A stretch of DNA of 64,000 nt from Limnohabitans sp. Jir61 (GTDB lineage Bacteria; Pseudomonadota; Gammaproteobacteria; Burkholderiales; Burkholderiaceae_C): contig NZ_NESD01000003.1 in NCBI RefSeq assembly GCF_003063545.1, positions 186,001 through 250,000 of the forward strand. Direction: 5' to 3'. The notes beneath the pieces were generated by a model. It did no database searches, was not told the DNA's origin, and worked only from the letters and a program-made list of their open reading frames with translations. Position 1 is the first letter of the stretch; the number at the start of each line of letters is the position of its first letter. The translations under genes and the position numbers were made by a program. Positions 27,183 through 36,922 of this stretch are shown one piece after another.

Positions 27183-28070
27183 ATGACTGAAATATTTGGC
27201 GTACCCATACAAGCGTTGATGGGGCAACTCATGCTTGGTTTGGTGAATGGCTCTTTCTATGCCATCTTGTCACTGGGCTTGGCCGTGATTTTCGGCATGC
27301 TCAACATCGTCAACTTTGCGCATGGCGCGCTCTACATGGCGGGCGCTTTTTTTGCGTGGATGCTGCTCAACTATGCAGGCATCAATTATTGGATGGCTTT
27401 GATCATTGCCCCCATTGGCGTGGGTTTGATTGGTGTGGTGATTGAGAAAACCATGCTGCGTTGGTTGCATCAACTCGACCATTTGTATGGCTTGTTACTC
27501 ACCTTCGGCTTGGCGCTGATTTTGGAAGGCATCTTCCGAGAGTTTTATGGTTCATCGGGCTTGCCCTATGAATTACCCGAGGTGTTCCGCGGTGTGTTTG
27601 ACTTGGGCTTCATGATGCTGCCCAAGTACCGCGTGTGGGTCATTGTGGTGTCCATCGTGTTGTGCTTTGCCACATGGTTTGTGATTGAAAAAACCAAGCT
27701 CGGCGCTTACCTGCGCGCGGGCACCGAAAACCCCAACATGGTCAAAGCCTTTGGCATCAACGTGCCTTTGATGGTCACGCTCACCTACGCTTTTGGCGTG
27801 GGCTTGGCTGGTTTGGCGGGCGTGATGGCCGCGCCGATTTACCAAGTGAGCCCATTGATGGGTTCGAACATCATCATCGTGGTGTTTGCGGTGGTGGTGA
27901 TTGGCGGCATGGGTTCGATCTTGGGCGCCATCATCACGGGTTTGGCATTGGGACTGATTGAAGGATTGACCAAGGTGTTCTTTCCAGAAGCTTCGACCAC
28001 GGTGGTGTTTGTCATCATGGCGATTGTGTTGTTGATCCGACCAGCAGGTTTGTTCGGGCGGGAGAAGTGA
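27183..28070 (+). CDS. livH: Branched-chain amino acid ABC transporter permease (LivH-like)
   Basis: 295 aa; GLVNGSFYAILSLGLAVIFGMLNIVNFAHGALYMAGAF. Confidence 0.9.
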   Translation: MTEIFGVPIQALMGQLMLGLVNGSFYAILSLGLAVIFGMLNIVNFAHGALYMAGAFFAWMLLNYAGINYWMALIIAPIGVGLIGVVIEKTMLRWLHQLDHLYGLLLTFGLALILEGIFREFYGSSGLPYELPEVFRGVFDLGFMMLPKYRVWVIVVSIVLCFATWFVIEKTKLGAYLRAGTENPNMVKAFGINVPLMVTLTYAFGVGLAGLAGVMAAPIYQVSPLMGSNIIIVVFAVVVIGGMGSILGAIITGLALGLIEGLTKVFFPEASTTVVFVIMAIVLLIRPAGLFGREK

Positions 28071-28987
28071 TGAGCAAACGTTTGATTTATGGCAGCTTGT
28101 TGCTCGCCTTGTTGGTAGCCCCCTTTGTCGGCTACCCCATGTTCTTGATGAAGGTGTTGTGCTTCGGCTTGTTCGCCTGCGCTTTCAATTTGCTGATTGG
28201 TTTCACCGGCTTGTTGTCGTTTGGCCACGCCATGTTTTTTGGCTTTGCCGCCTATGTGTCAGGACACGCCGCCAAGGTGTGGGGCTTAACACCTGAAGTG
28301 GCTGTGCTGGCTGGCACGTTGGCTGCGGCGTGCATTGGCTTGTTCACAGGTTGGTTGGCTGTGCGACGCCAAGGCATTTACTTTGCGATGGTCACCTTGG
28401 CTTTGGCGCAAATGATTTACTTCATCTGCGTGCAGTCACCGTTCACCTATGCCGAGGACGGTATTCAAAGCATCCCACGCGGCAAGCTGTTCGGTGTGTT
28501 GGACATGAGCAGCGACACCACCATGTACTACATGGTGCTCGCCATCTTTGTGGCGGCGTTTGCGCTGATCTATCGCGTGGTGCATTCGCCATTCGGACAA
28601 GTGTTGAAGTCCATCCGTGAGAACGAGCAACGTGCGTTGTCTTTGGGCTACAACGTGGATCACTACAAACTGGTGGCCTTTGTGTTGTCAGCCGCATTGG
28701 CTGGTTTGGCCGGTGCGACCAAAGCAATAGCCTTTGGCTTGGCCACGCTCACCGACGTGGGTTGGCAAATGTCGGGTGAGGTGGTGTTGATGACTTTGCT
28801 GGGCGGCATAGGTACGCTCATTGGGCCTGCTGTGGGCGCGGCCGTCATCATCACGATGGAGAACTATTTGGCCAGCTTGGGCTCGTGGGTCACGATCATC
28901 ATGGGCTGCACGTTTGTGACGTGCGTGCTGGTCTTCCGTCGCGGTATCGTGGGAGAGATTGAGCACCGCTTTGGCCGCAAGGGCTAA
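28067..28987 (+). CDS. livM: Branched-chain amino acid ABC transporter permease (LivM-like)
   Basis: 306 aa; NLLIGFTGLLSFGHAMFFGFAAYVSGH; overlaps the livH-like stop. Confidence 0.9.
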   Translation: MMSKRLIYGSLLLALLVAPFVGYPMFLMKVLCFGLFACAFNLLIGFTGLLSFGHAMFFGFAAYVSGHAAKVWGLTPEVAVLAGTLAAACIGLFTGWLAVRRQGIYFAMVTLALAQMIYFICVQSPFTYAEDGIQSIPRGKLFGVLDMSSDTTMYYMVLAIFVAAFALIYRVVHSPFGQVLKSIRENEQRALSLGYNVDHYKLVAFVLSAALAGLAGATKAIAFGLATLTDVGWQMSGEVVLMTLLGGIGTLIGPAVGAAVIITMENYLASLGSWVTIIMGCTFVTCVLVFRRGIVGEIEHRFGRKG

Positions 28988-29002
28988 GCAGTAGAAAGCT
29001 GG

Positions 29003-29485
29003 TTAGTGCGCGACGCGGTCTGCGTCGTCGCACAGCTCATCGAGCACCAGGGCATCGGGCTCTAAGCCGATGCTCCAGTAGACCATCAACACAATGATCT
29101 TGAGGTCGTCCAAATGCATGGGGTGGCCGGGGATGGCCATGGCGCGGTCCAGCACGATTTCACGCATGTGAGGCGACAGCACATCGGCAGACTCAAGAAA
29201 GTTGATGAAGCCTAAGCAGGCGCTACCCAAATGGTCTTGCTCGGCCACCGAGTAAACGCGCATGCTGTGGGCTGATTCGGTGTGGTGTTCACGCTTGGCT
29301 TGGCTGATGTCGATCAGCTCGGTTTTGTGCGAAGCCAAGTTCAGCTCGTCGAGCCACGACAAAGCTTGTTGGATGTCTTCTAGTTCAAAACCAGCAGCGT
29401 TCAGTTTGCGGCCCAGCTGCTCCAGCTCAGGGCACGCATCGCCTCGCCAATAGTTTTCATAGACGAATACGAGCACTTCAAACAT
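29003..29485 (-). CDS. smg: Smg/DUF494 family protein
   Basis: MFEVLVFVYENYWRGDACPELEQLGRKLNAAGFELEDIQQALSWL; directly downstream of dprA. Start chosen at MFEVL, inside ORF 29003-29530. Confidence 0.9.
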   Translation of the reverse strand: MFEVLVFVYENYWRGDACPELEQLGRKLNAAGFELEDIQQALSWLDELNLASHKTELIDISQAKREHHTESAHSMRVYSVAEQDHLGSACLGFINFLESADVLSPHMREIVLDRAMAIPGHPMHLDDLKIIVLMVYWSIGLEPDALVLDELCDDADRVAH

Positions 29486-29546
29486 GGGGCCAATATACAT
29501 GTTTTTTGCGTGTGCAAATTTCATAAGCATTGGTGTTCTCCCCTAA

Positions 29547-30689
29547 TCAAACCAAGGTCAATCGTTGAAACAACCCTCCGGGTAAACGGCCCACAGCACC
29601 ATCCAGTTCTAGCGTGAGCAGTTGCGCTTGTAGCTTGGCGGTGTCTAGCCCGCAACGGGCTTGCAATGCATCGAGACTCACAGGCACAAAGCCCATGTGT
29701 TTGAGCAGCGGATGTTCATCGGCTGACGAGCCCACATCATCTGCGCCGTCCAAAGCTTCTGCAAACAAGTTGACTTGTTGTTGCGGCGCAAGCTGCAACT
29801 CTTCCAACACGTCGTTTGCGTTTTCCACCAACTTTGCGCCTTGGCGAATCAGCGCATGGCACCCGTGTGATTGCGTGGCGTGTATTGAGCCCGGAATGGC
29901 CAGCACCTCGCGGTTCAAATCCAGCGCCATCTTGGCGGTGATGAGCGAGCCCGATTTCAGCGCAGCCTCCACCACCAGCGTGCCTAGGCCCAACGCCGCG
30001 ATGATGCGGTTGCGCTTGGGAAAGTGGTGCGCGAGTGGCGCAGTACCCAAGTGGTATTCACTCATCAGCAACCCGTGCAGCTCAATTTGCCCCGCCAGTG
30101 TTTGGTGCTGGCGGGGGTATACGCGGTCTAGGCCTGTGCCCACCACAGCCACGGTGTGCCAGTACGCTGCTGCCGTGCCACCGCGCAAGGCACCTTTGTG
30201 TGCGGCCCCATCCACACCTAGTGCGAGGCCCGACACCACACACAAGCCGGAGGCACTGAGTGATTCACCAAACTGCTCAGCCGTTTGCGCGCCTTGTGGC
30301 GTGGGGTTACGGCTACCCACAATGGCGATGGCGTTGCCCAGCGTGCGCTCTGTTTGGCCTGACACGTAAACCATCAATGGTGGGTCGGCCAGCTGCAGCA
30401 GTTCGGCAGGGTAGTGTGGGTCGCCCAATGTCCACAATGCATGGTTATGCGTGTCGGGTTGGTACATCAGCCACTGATGGGTGCGCACGCATTGCACGGC
30501 CAGTTCGTTGGGTACCGTCATCAATGCTTGTGCTTGCTTGGGTGTGACCACTTGGCACAACGCAGTTTCGGTTTGTTCAAACACAGCTTGCGGGCTGCCA
30601 AAGCAGCCCAGCAGTTTGCGCGCTGCGTCATTGCCCACGCCATCTGTCATGCTCAGGCGCAACCATGCGCGTAACTCGTCTTTGTTCAT
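29547..30689 (-). CDS. dprA: DNA-processing protein DprA
   Basis: AIVGSRNPTPQG, SGLALGVDGAAHKGAL, GTGLDRVYPRQH, FPKRNRIIAALG. Confidence 0.93.
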   Translation of the reverse strand: MNKDELRAWLRLSMTDGVGNDAARKLLGCFGSPQAVFEQTETALCQVVTPKQAQALMTVPNELAVQCVRTHQWLMYQPDTHNHALWTLGDPHYPAELLQLADPPLMVYVSGQTERTLGNAIAIVGSRNPTPQGAQTAEQFGESLSASGLCVVSGLALGVDGAAHKGALRGGTAAAYWHTVAVVGTGLDRVYPRQHQTLAGQIELHGLLMSEYHLGTAPLAHHFPKRNRIIAALGLGTLVVEAALKSGSLITAKMALDLNREVLAIPGSIHATQSHGCHALIRQGAKLVENANDVLEELQLAPQQQVNLFAEALDGADDVGSSADEHPLLKHMGFVPVSLDALQARCGLDTAKLQAQLLTLELDGAVGRLPGGLFQRLTLV

Positions 30690-30733
30690 CAGCCCCTCCT
30701 GCATGTGGATGGGCTTAACGCTATGCGCAAACC

Positions 30734-30775
30734 GACCGGCGAGTTTTTACATTTGATTCATAAAAACTCGCGGTC
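30734..30775. repeat. Long intergenic inverted repeat (about 15-bp stem, one bulged base)
   Basis: GACCG(G)CGAGTTTTTA-catttgattca-TAAAAACTCGCGGTC between the membrane protein gene and dprA. Confidence 0.7.
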
Positions 30776-30795
30776 AGCTTGCGACCACGATGGGT

Positions 30796-31305
30796 TTAGT
30801 GGTTGTGCATCATCGGCATTTCGGTGGTCGCATCAGCGCCGGGGCCCAGCAGTGATGGGTCCAACATGCCTGCAATCATGGCGATGTGGCCAAACACCAA
30901 GAACAAGGCCACGCAAATGGCGTGAACTTTGCGTTTGTCCTCGGCTGATGCGCCTGCGTTGACCAAGCCCAGCTCTAGCAGTGCGATGTAGATGAGTGGC
31001 AAACCGCCAATCAAATAGCAACCCACGGCAATCACATCAATGATGGTGCGCCATTCGCCCGCTTGGGTGATGGGCAGCACGGCCGTGTTCATCAGGTAAG
31101 CGATGACGCCCACAAAATAAATGCCCACCGTGATGCCCGCTGCACGATTAAGGCTGTGCACCCAACCCGTGAAGTTGCGGGTGAAGAGCAAGTACAACTC
31201 GGTAATGGCCAGTGTCTCGGCCAGTACCACGGGGATGGCCATAAAAATTAACAGGTTCCACGGTTGGTTGACCGCGAGCAGTTCCATGTAATGCGTCATG
31301 TTCAT
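30796..31305 (-). CDS. Predicted multi-pass membrane protein, unknown function
   Basis: 169 aa, about four hydrophobic segments, His-rich tail (MPMMHNH). Confidence 0.7.
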   Translation of the reverse strand: MNMTHYMELLAVNQPWNLLIFMAIPVVLAETLAITELYLLFTRNFTGWVHSLNRAAGITVGIYFVGVIAYLMNTAVLPITQAGEWRTIIDVIAVGCYLIGGLPLIYIALLELGLVNAGASAEDKRKVHAICVALFLVFGHIAMIAGMLDPSLLGPGADATTEMPMMHNH

Positions 31306-31373
31306 AAGTTCCTAACTCACAGGGAAACAACCCTAATCGAGTTCATTCTAGGCCTGCCTTTTACAATACAGCC

Positions 31374-31880
31374 ATGCCCAAGTTAGACATCCTCCGATTC
31401 CCCGACCCCAAGCTCCACACCGTCGCCAAGCCCGTCAAAGAAATTGACGCGCGCATCAAGACCCTGATTGCCGACATGCTGGAAACCATGTACGACGCCA
31501 ATGGCATCGGCTTGGCCGCCACGCAAGTGGATGTGCACGAGCGCTTGGTGGTGATTGACACCTCCGAAGAGCGCGACGAGCCCATGGTGCTCATCAACCC
31601 CGAAATCACTTGGATGGGTGACGAGCGCGTCAAAGGCGACGAAGGCTGCTTGTCGGTCCCCGGCATCTACGACGGCGTGGAACGCGCCACGCATGTGAAG
31701 GTGAAAGCCCTCGACGAGCACGGCAAAGAGCGCACCATCGAGGCCGTTGGTTTGTTGGCTGTTTGTATTCAGCATGAGCTCGACCACTTGCTGGGCAAAG
31801 TGTTTGTGGAATACCTCTCGCCCTTGAAGCGCAACCGCATCAAAACCAAATTGCTCAAAGCTTTGCGCGATGACGAATAA
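31374..31880 (+). CDS. def: Peptide deformylase
   Basis: 168 aa; [29 protein letters not shown]. Confidence 0.95.
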   Translation: MPKLDILRFPDPKLHTVAKPVKEIDARIKTLIADMLETMYDANGIGLAATQVDVHERLVVIDTSEERDEPMVLINPEITWMGDERVKGDEGCLSVPGIYDGVERATHVKVKALDEHGKERTIEAVGLLAVCIQHELDHLLGKVFVEYLSPLKRNRIKTKLLKALRDDE

Positions 31881-31894
31881 ATGCGTCTTCCAAT

Positions 31895-32875
31895 ATGAGT
31901 GATTCGTTGCGCGTCATCTTTGCCGGCACACCCGAATTTGCGGCCGAGGCTTTGGCCAAAATTTTGGCCGCTGGCCACACCGTGCCCTTGGTGCTGACTC
32001 AGCCCGACCGCCCCGCTGGTCGTGGCATGAAGCTGCAAGCCTCGGCCGTCAAACAACTGGCCGTGCAACACAACATCCCCGTGGCACAGCCTTTGAGCCT
32101 GCGTTTAGACGGCAAATACCCAGACGATGCAGCCGCTGCACAAGCGGCCATTGCTGAAGCCAAAGCCGATGTGATGGTGGTGGCGGCCTACGGCCTCATC
32201 CTGCCGCAGTGGACGCTGGATGCGCCACGCTTGGGCTGCCTGAACATTCATGCGTCGCTCTTGCCACGCTGGCGTGGTGCAGCACCCATTCACCGCGCCA
32301 TTGAAGCGGGTGACGCGCAAACCGGCGTGGTCATCATGCAGATGGACGCAGGCCTCGACACCGGCGACATGCTGCTGACCGACGTGCTCGACATCGCCGC
32401 AGACGATACCACCGCCAGTCTGCACGACCGCTTGGCCGACATGGGCGGTGCATTGGTGGTGCGTGCGTTGGCTGATGCACAAGCGGGTAAGTTGCAGCCT
32501 GTGAAGCAGCCTGAAGCTGGCATTACCTACGCCCAAAAAATTGAAAAAGCCGAAGCCGCGGTGGACTGGCAACAGTCTGCGGATGCGATTGGCCGACGCG
32601 TGCGTGCGTTCAACCCTTTCCCCGCCGCATCGGCGCAGCTGGGTGCAGACGTCATCAAACTGTGGCGTGCCACAGTAGAAAACACCGCACACAACAAACC
32701 AGCAGGCACGGTGATCAGTGCAGACGAGCACGGCGTGCGCGTGGCCTGTGGCCAAGGCGTGTTGTGCGTGACCGAGCTGCAACGCGCTGGCGGCAAGCGC
32801 TTGAACGCGGCTGACTTTTTGCGTGGCTTTGCGTTGGCGGCAGGCCAATGCTTTAACGCCCACACATCGCACTAG
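31895..32875 (+). CDS. fmt: Methionyl-tRNA formyltransferase
   Basis: 326 aa; [44 protein letters not shown]. Confidence 0.95.
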   Translation: MSDSLRVIFAGTPEFAAEALAKILAAGHTVPLVLTQPDRPAGRGMKLQASAVKQLAVQHNIPVAQPLSLRLDGKYPDDAAAAQAAIAEAKADVMVVAAYGLILPQWTLDAPRLGCLNIHASLLPRWRGAAPIHRAIEAGDAQTGVVIMQMDAGLDTGDMLLTDVLDIAADDTTASLHDRLADMGGALVVRALADAQAGKLQPVKQPEAGITYAQKIEKAEAAVDWQQSADAIGRRVRAFNPFPAASAQLGADVIKLWRATVENTAHNKPAGTVISADEHGVRVACGQGVLCVTELQRAGGKRLNAADFLRGFALAAGQCFNAHTSH

Positions 32876-32884
32876 GCCACCTTC

Positions 32885-33622
32885 ATGTTCTTCAAGCCGA
32901 AGTTGTTTCGACACCCTGAATTCAAACTGGGCTTGCTTGAATTAGCGCCTCAGGCACCAGGTGTTGCTGCTTGGGGTTTGATGACGGGCGTGGCGATGGT
33001 CAAGTCAGGCATGAGTGTGTTTGAGTCGCTCTTCATGACGCTGCTGGTGTTTGCCGGTAGTTCGCAGTTGGCATCCATTCCACTCATCGTAGCGGGCGCA
33101 CCTGCTTGGGTGATTTTGGCCACGGGCTTTTGCGTCAATCTGCGCTTTGTGGTGTTCAGTTTGCATTTGCGCCCTTACCTCATTCACTTGCCGCGTTGGG
33201 AGCGCATGACACACGCGTATGTGACAGCAGACATCAGCTACGTGTTGTTCACCCGCCGCTTTCATCAGCCGGGCCACACGCCTGAGCAACTGCTGGCGCA
33301 AGAGGCTTATTTGGCGGGCAGTGACTGTTTGAACTGGAGCAGTTGGATGGTGGCCAGCTTGGTGGGCATTGCGCTGGCGAATTTCATTCCGCCTGCGTGG
33401 GGTTTGGGTTTTGCAGGCATTTTGTGTTTGCTCGGTATTCAGTGCTCGTTGGCCAGTTCGCGCATGCGCATGGTGGCTTCGGCGGTGGCCGGTGTGGCAG
33501 CGGTGATGGCCTATGCCTTGCCACTCAAGCTCAACATCGTGGTGGCCATTGCGATCGCGGTGGTCTTGTGTTTGACGGTTGAGCGTTTCCAACCTCCACC
33601 TGCCAGCGGAGGTCATGCATGA
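32885..33622 (+). CDS. azlC: AzlC family ABC-independent amino acid exporter component
   Basis: 245 aa; VFAGSSQLASIPLIVAGAPAWVILATGFCVNLRFVVFS. Confidence 0.87.
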   Translation: MFFKPKLFRHPEFKLGLLELAPQAPGVAAWGLMTGVAMVKSGMSVFESLFMTLLVFAGSSQLASIPLIVAGAPAWVILATGFCVNLRFVVFSLHLRPYLIHLPRWERMTHAYVTADISYVLFTRRFHQPGHTPEQLLAQEAYLAGSDCLNWSSWMVASLVGIALANFIPPAWGLGFAGILCLLGIQCSLASSRMRMVASAVAGVAAVMAYALPLKLNIVVAIAIAVVLCLTVERFQPPPASGGHA

Positions 33623-33966
33623 GCGACATGTTCAATGGTACGGATGCATGGACACTGTGGGTCATCGTGGGGCTGGCCGTGGTGACGGTGGTGTCACGCA
33701 GTTTTTTCTTTATCTCTAGCAAGCCTTGGCAGTTACCGCATTGGGCACAACGGGGTTTGCAATACGCACCCATCGCAGCTTTGTCGGCGGTGGTGGTGCC
33801 AGAGATTGTGATGAGCCAAGGGGAACTGATCACTACTTGGCAAGATGCCCGTTTGTTTGCAGCTGCTGCGGGCGTGGCGATTTACTTTGCCAAGCGCAAT
33901 GTGTTGCTCACTATTTTGGGCGGCATGGCGGTGTACCTGCCGCTGCATTTGGCGCTGGGCTGGTAG
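33619..33966 (+). CDS. azlD: AzlD domain-containing protein
   Basis: 115 aa; small membrane protein overlapping the azlC stop (ATGA). Confidence 0.85.
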   Translation: MSDMFNGTDAWTLWVIVGLAVVTVVSRSFFFISSKPWQLPHWAQRGLQYAPIAALSAVVVPEIVMSQGELITTWQDARLFAAAAGVAIYFAKRNVLLTILGGMAVYLPLHLALGW

Positions 33967-33978
33967 CAGCCCAGCTGC

Positions 33979-34731
33979 TTAGTACGTAGAGCGCCCGCCG
34001 GTGATGTCAAACACCGAGCCGGTAGTGAATGAGCAGTCTTCACTCGAGAGCCACGCGATCATGGCGGCAATTTCTTCCACCTCTACAAAGCGGCCCATTG
34101 GAATTTTGCCCAGCATGTAGGCAATGTGCGCCTCGGTCATTTGCGCAAACATGGCGGTACGTGCCACGGCAGGCGCCACGGCATTGACCAACACCCCTTT
34201 AGTGGCCACTTCTTTGGCGAGGGATTTGGTGAGAGCAATCACACCCGCCTTAGACGCGCTGTAGTGGCTGGCGTTGGGGTTGCCTTCTTTGCCGGCGACC
34301 GAAGCGACGTTGATGATGCGGCCCCAGCCACGTGCCGTCATGTGCGGTGTGACGGCGCGGCAGGTGAGGTAAGGCGCAATCAGATTGACCTCAAACACGC
34401 GACGCCATACGTCGGGGTCTAGCTCCCAAGTGGGGGCGTTGCCACCCGTGATGCCAGCGTTGTTGACCAAGATGTCAATGTGTCCGAGGTCTTTGATGGT
34501 TTGTGCAGTGGTGGCAGCCACGGCGGCATCGGAGGTGAGTTCCACCACGTAGCCACTGACAGAGCCGTATTGGCTGAGCGATGCTTTGGCTTCATCTAAT
34601 TTGGCAGCATCAATGTCCCACATCACCACAGCAGCACCTGAACTCAGCAAGCGCTGCGAAGTGGCATAACCAATGCCTTGTGCCCCGCCTGTGACGACGG
34701 CAACGCGACCTTTTAAATCGATTTGGTTCAT
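33979..34731 (-). CDS. SDR family oxidoreductase
   Basis: 250 aa; VVTGGAQGIGYA, NNAGITGG, YSASK. Confidence 0.88.
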   Translation of the reverse strand: MNQIDLKGRVAVVTGGAQGIGYATSQRLLSSGAAVVMWDIDAAKLDEAKASLSQYGSVSGYVVELTSDAAVAATTAQTIKDLGHIDILVNNAGITGGNAPTWELDPDVWRRVFEVNLIAPYLTCRAVTPHMTARGWGRIINVASVAGKEGNPNASHYSASKAGVIALTKSLAKEVATKGVLVNAVAPAVARTAMFAQMTEAHIAYMLGKIPMGRFVEVEEIAAMIAWLSSEDCSFTTGSVFDITGGRSTY

Positions 34732-35747
34732 GGGGTGTAGCCTTTCAAAGCGAGTGCTGCATGGGGGGATGCTTGGGTGTCAGCGATGTATTGGCGAATG
34801 ATGTCGTCAAATGATTTTTCTGCGTGTAGCCCAAGTTGGTTGGCGCGTTTGGCGGTGGCGCCTTTGGGCCAACGAGACACGATGCCAGCAATGGTGTCGT
34901 TGCGCTCAAAGCTCACACGCGCACGGGCAGCAGGGCCAGCCACACGTTCGAGAGCGTCCAGCATGTCTTTCACCGTCACATTGAGCGCTGGCAAGTTCAT
35001 GGCGGTGCGACCGCCATAGGCTTCGCGGGTGCATTCGTAAATGGCTATCAGCCCTTCCACCGTCGCGCGGGGTGAAGACACAGGGTGCGACACATCCAAC
35101 GACACCGGGCAGACCGAAGGCTCGCCCGCCAAGGGTTCGCGAATGATGCCGCTGAAGAAAGCGGAAGCCGCACCATTGGGTTTGCCTGGGCGTACGGTGA
35201 CGGTCATCAAGCGGGCGCTTCGGCCATCGATGTAGCCCTTGCGGGTGTAGTCCGCCACCAAATGTTCGCAGATGTGTTTGTGAATGCCATACGAGGTTTG
35301 CGGCGTGGGCAAGGTGTCATCGGCCACACGCTCAGGCATTGGCACTGCGTCGTCGGGACCAAACACAGCCACCGAGCTAGAGAACACCAAACGTGCAGGC
35401 GCTGCCCCACCTTGGTGGCGCGCACGCAAGGCATCGAGCAAGGCGCGTGTGCTGTCTAAGTTGGAGCGCAAGCCCAAATCAAAATCAGCCTCGCATTCGC
35501 CAGATACGGCTGAGGCGAGGTGAAACACGCCATCTACTGCTTCGTGTGCCAAGGCTTGGCAATGGTCAAGCAATGGGCCAGTCTTGACCAACACACGTGG
35601 GTCGGCGGCTAAGTCAGCGGGAGCAGGAAATTGATCGGCCAAGATGATTTGCTCAATCGCTTGGCCTTGCAGTTGCCCACGTGCCAACAGGGTGCGGGCC
35701 AAACGAGATCCAATGAAACCGGCACCGCCAGTGATGAGCAAACGCAT
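34728..35747 (-). CDS. NAD-dependent epimerase/dehydrogenase (resembles D-erythronate dehydrogenase DenD)
   Basis: 339 aa; RLLITGGAGFIGSRLARTLL, SYGIHKHICE (YxxxK), TVTVRPGKPNGAASAFFSGIIREPLAG. Confidence 0.8.
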   Translation of the reverse strand: MRLLITGGAGFIGSRLARTLLARGQLQGQAIEQIILADQFPAPADLAADPRVLVKTGPLLDHCQALAHEAVDGVFHLASAVSGECEADFDLGLRSNLDSTRALLDALRARHQGGAAPARLVFSSSVAVFGPDDAVPMPERVADDTLPTPQTSYGIHKHICEHLVADYTRKGYIDGRSARLMTVTVRPGKPNGAASAFFSGIIREPLAGEPSVCPVSLDVSHPVSSPRATVEGLIAIYECTREAYGGRTAMNLPALNVTVKDMLDALERVAGPAARARVSFERNDTIAGIVSRWPKGATAKRANQLGLHAEKSFDDIIRQYIADTQASPHAALALKGYTP

Positions 35748-35768
35748 GTTAGAAGTCCTTGTATGAAA

Positions 35769-36536
35769 TCACAAAGTTGCGCGCGCACCGCGTGGGGCAC
35801 GCAACGATGGCGCAGGGTGTGACAGGGATGGCAGTTTTTTCTTTGACACCAGCACCATCTCAATGTCATCGCGCGCGCTGTCAATCAGTTTGAGCACCGC
35901 GCGTTCGGCCTTATCGGGAGAGCGCGCAATCACGGCATCGAGCACCGCGCGGTGCAGCGGCAATGAAATGGCGGGACCGTTTGGCTTGGTGGTGGTGATC
36001 TCAAAGCTGGTGCGAAGCAAAGCGCCAATGGCCTTACTCATTTGCGCCACCATGCGGTTATGACAGGCGCGCAGCAAGCCTTGGTGAAACAACAAATCGT
36101 GCGTCACGTAGTCGCCGCCAAACTCAATGGCGTGCTTCATGCCTGCATAGGCTTGTTCAATGTCGGCCAAGTCTTGTTCAGTGGCGCGTTCTGCGGCTAG
36201 GCGAACGGCGGCGGGTTCGACTACGCGGCGCAGGTCTTGCAAATCGCGCAAAAATTCGCGTGTCAAACCCATCTTGGATTGCCATGCCACCACGTCGGGG
36301 TCAAACCAATTCCATTGTTCGTTGGGCAGCACACGTGTGCCTACCTTGGGGCCGGTACTTACCAAGCCTTTGGCCACCAAGGACTTGATGGCTTCGCGAA
36401 TCACCGTGCGGCTCACGCCATATTCGGTACACAAAATTGTTTCGGGCGGGATAGAGCTACCGGGGGGATAGTGCCCCGACACAATGGCCTCGCCCAACAA
36501 GTCGAGCGTGTGGCCGAGCATGTTTTTTATGGCCAT
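35769..36536 (-). CDS. FadR-subfamily GntR transcriptional regulator (DgoR-like)
   Basis: 255 aa; wHTH PPGSSIPPETILCTEYGVSRTVIREAIKSLVAKGLVSTGPKVGTRV, NWFDPDVVAWQ, FCD-type C-terminal domain. Confidence 0.88.
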   Translation of the reverse strand: MAIKNMLGHTLDLLGEAIVSGHYPPGSSIPPETILCTEYGVSRTVIREAIKSLVAKGLVSTGPKVGTRVLPNEQWNWFDPDVVAWQSKMGLTREFLRDLQDLRRVVEPAAVRLAAERATEQDLADIEQAYAGMKHAIEFGGDYVTHDLLFHQGLLRACHNRMVAQMSKAIGALLRTSFEITTTKPNGPAISLPLHRAVLDAVIARSPDKAERAVLKLIDSARDDIEMVLVSKKKLPSLSHPAPSLRAPRGARATL

Positions 36537-36538
36537 CT

Positions 36539-36922
36539 TTACCCACGCACAAACAAGGTAACCAAGGGCGTGCTGCCCACTTGACGACTCCAGTGGCCAT
36601 GGACCTTCTCATCAAAGGTGGCATCTGCTGGCAGCAAGTCGGTGGAATAAAAATGTTCGCCTGGACTGAATACGCGAGAGCTGCCATCTTGCAAGCCAAT
36701 CTCCATGTGGCCGCTCAAGATGAACACCCACTGCGCGTGATCGCTGCAATGAAAGGTGCTGCGAAATCCAACCGGGCTGTGACGCAGTTGGTAGCCGCCG
36801 CTGGTCATGAGTTGCGACAAGCGGGCTTGCGGCTTGCCTTCGGTCAACTCGACGGGTTCTTCGCGAAAGCGCGCACAGCCGTCGGTGTCGGTGAAAAGAA
36901 TGGTTTTATGAAATGTGGTCAT
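36539..36922 (-). CDS. Cupin domain-containing protein
   Basis: 127 aa; HCSDHAQWVFILSGHMEIGLQDGSSRVFSPGEHFYSTD. Confidence 0.75.
   Translation of the reverse strand: MTTFHKTILFTDTDGCARFREEPVELTEGKPQARLSQLMTSGGYQLRHSPVGFRSTFHCSDHAQWVFILSGHMEIGLQDGSSRVFSPGEHFYSTDLLPADATFDEKVHGHWSRQVGSTPLVTLFVRG

Noticed and set aside
33979-35747. Complete D-erythronate (Den/Otn) pathway
   Set aside because: Only a DenD-like protein is present; no DUF1537-type kinase, PdxA2 or OtnI-like gene was seen, so the pathway assignment is unsupported.
35748-35768. TTGTATGAAAT between the GntR and DenD-like genes as a fourth operator
   Set aside because: Two mismatches to TNGTNNNACNA and inside an apparently continuous operon; too weak to claim.
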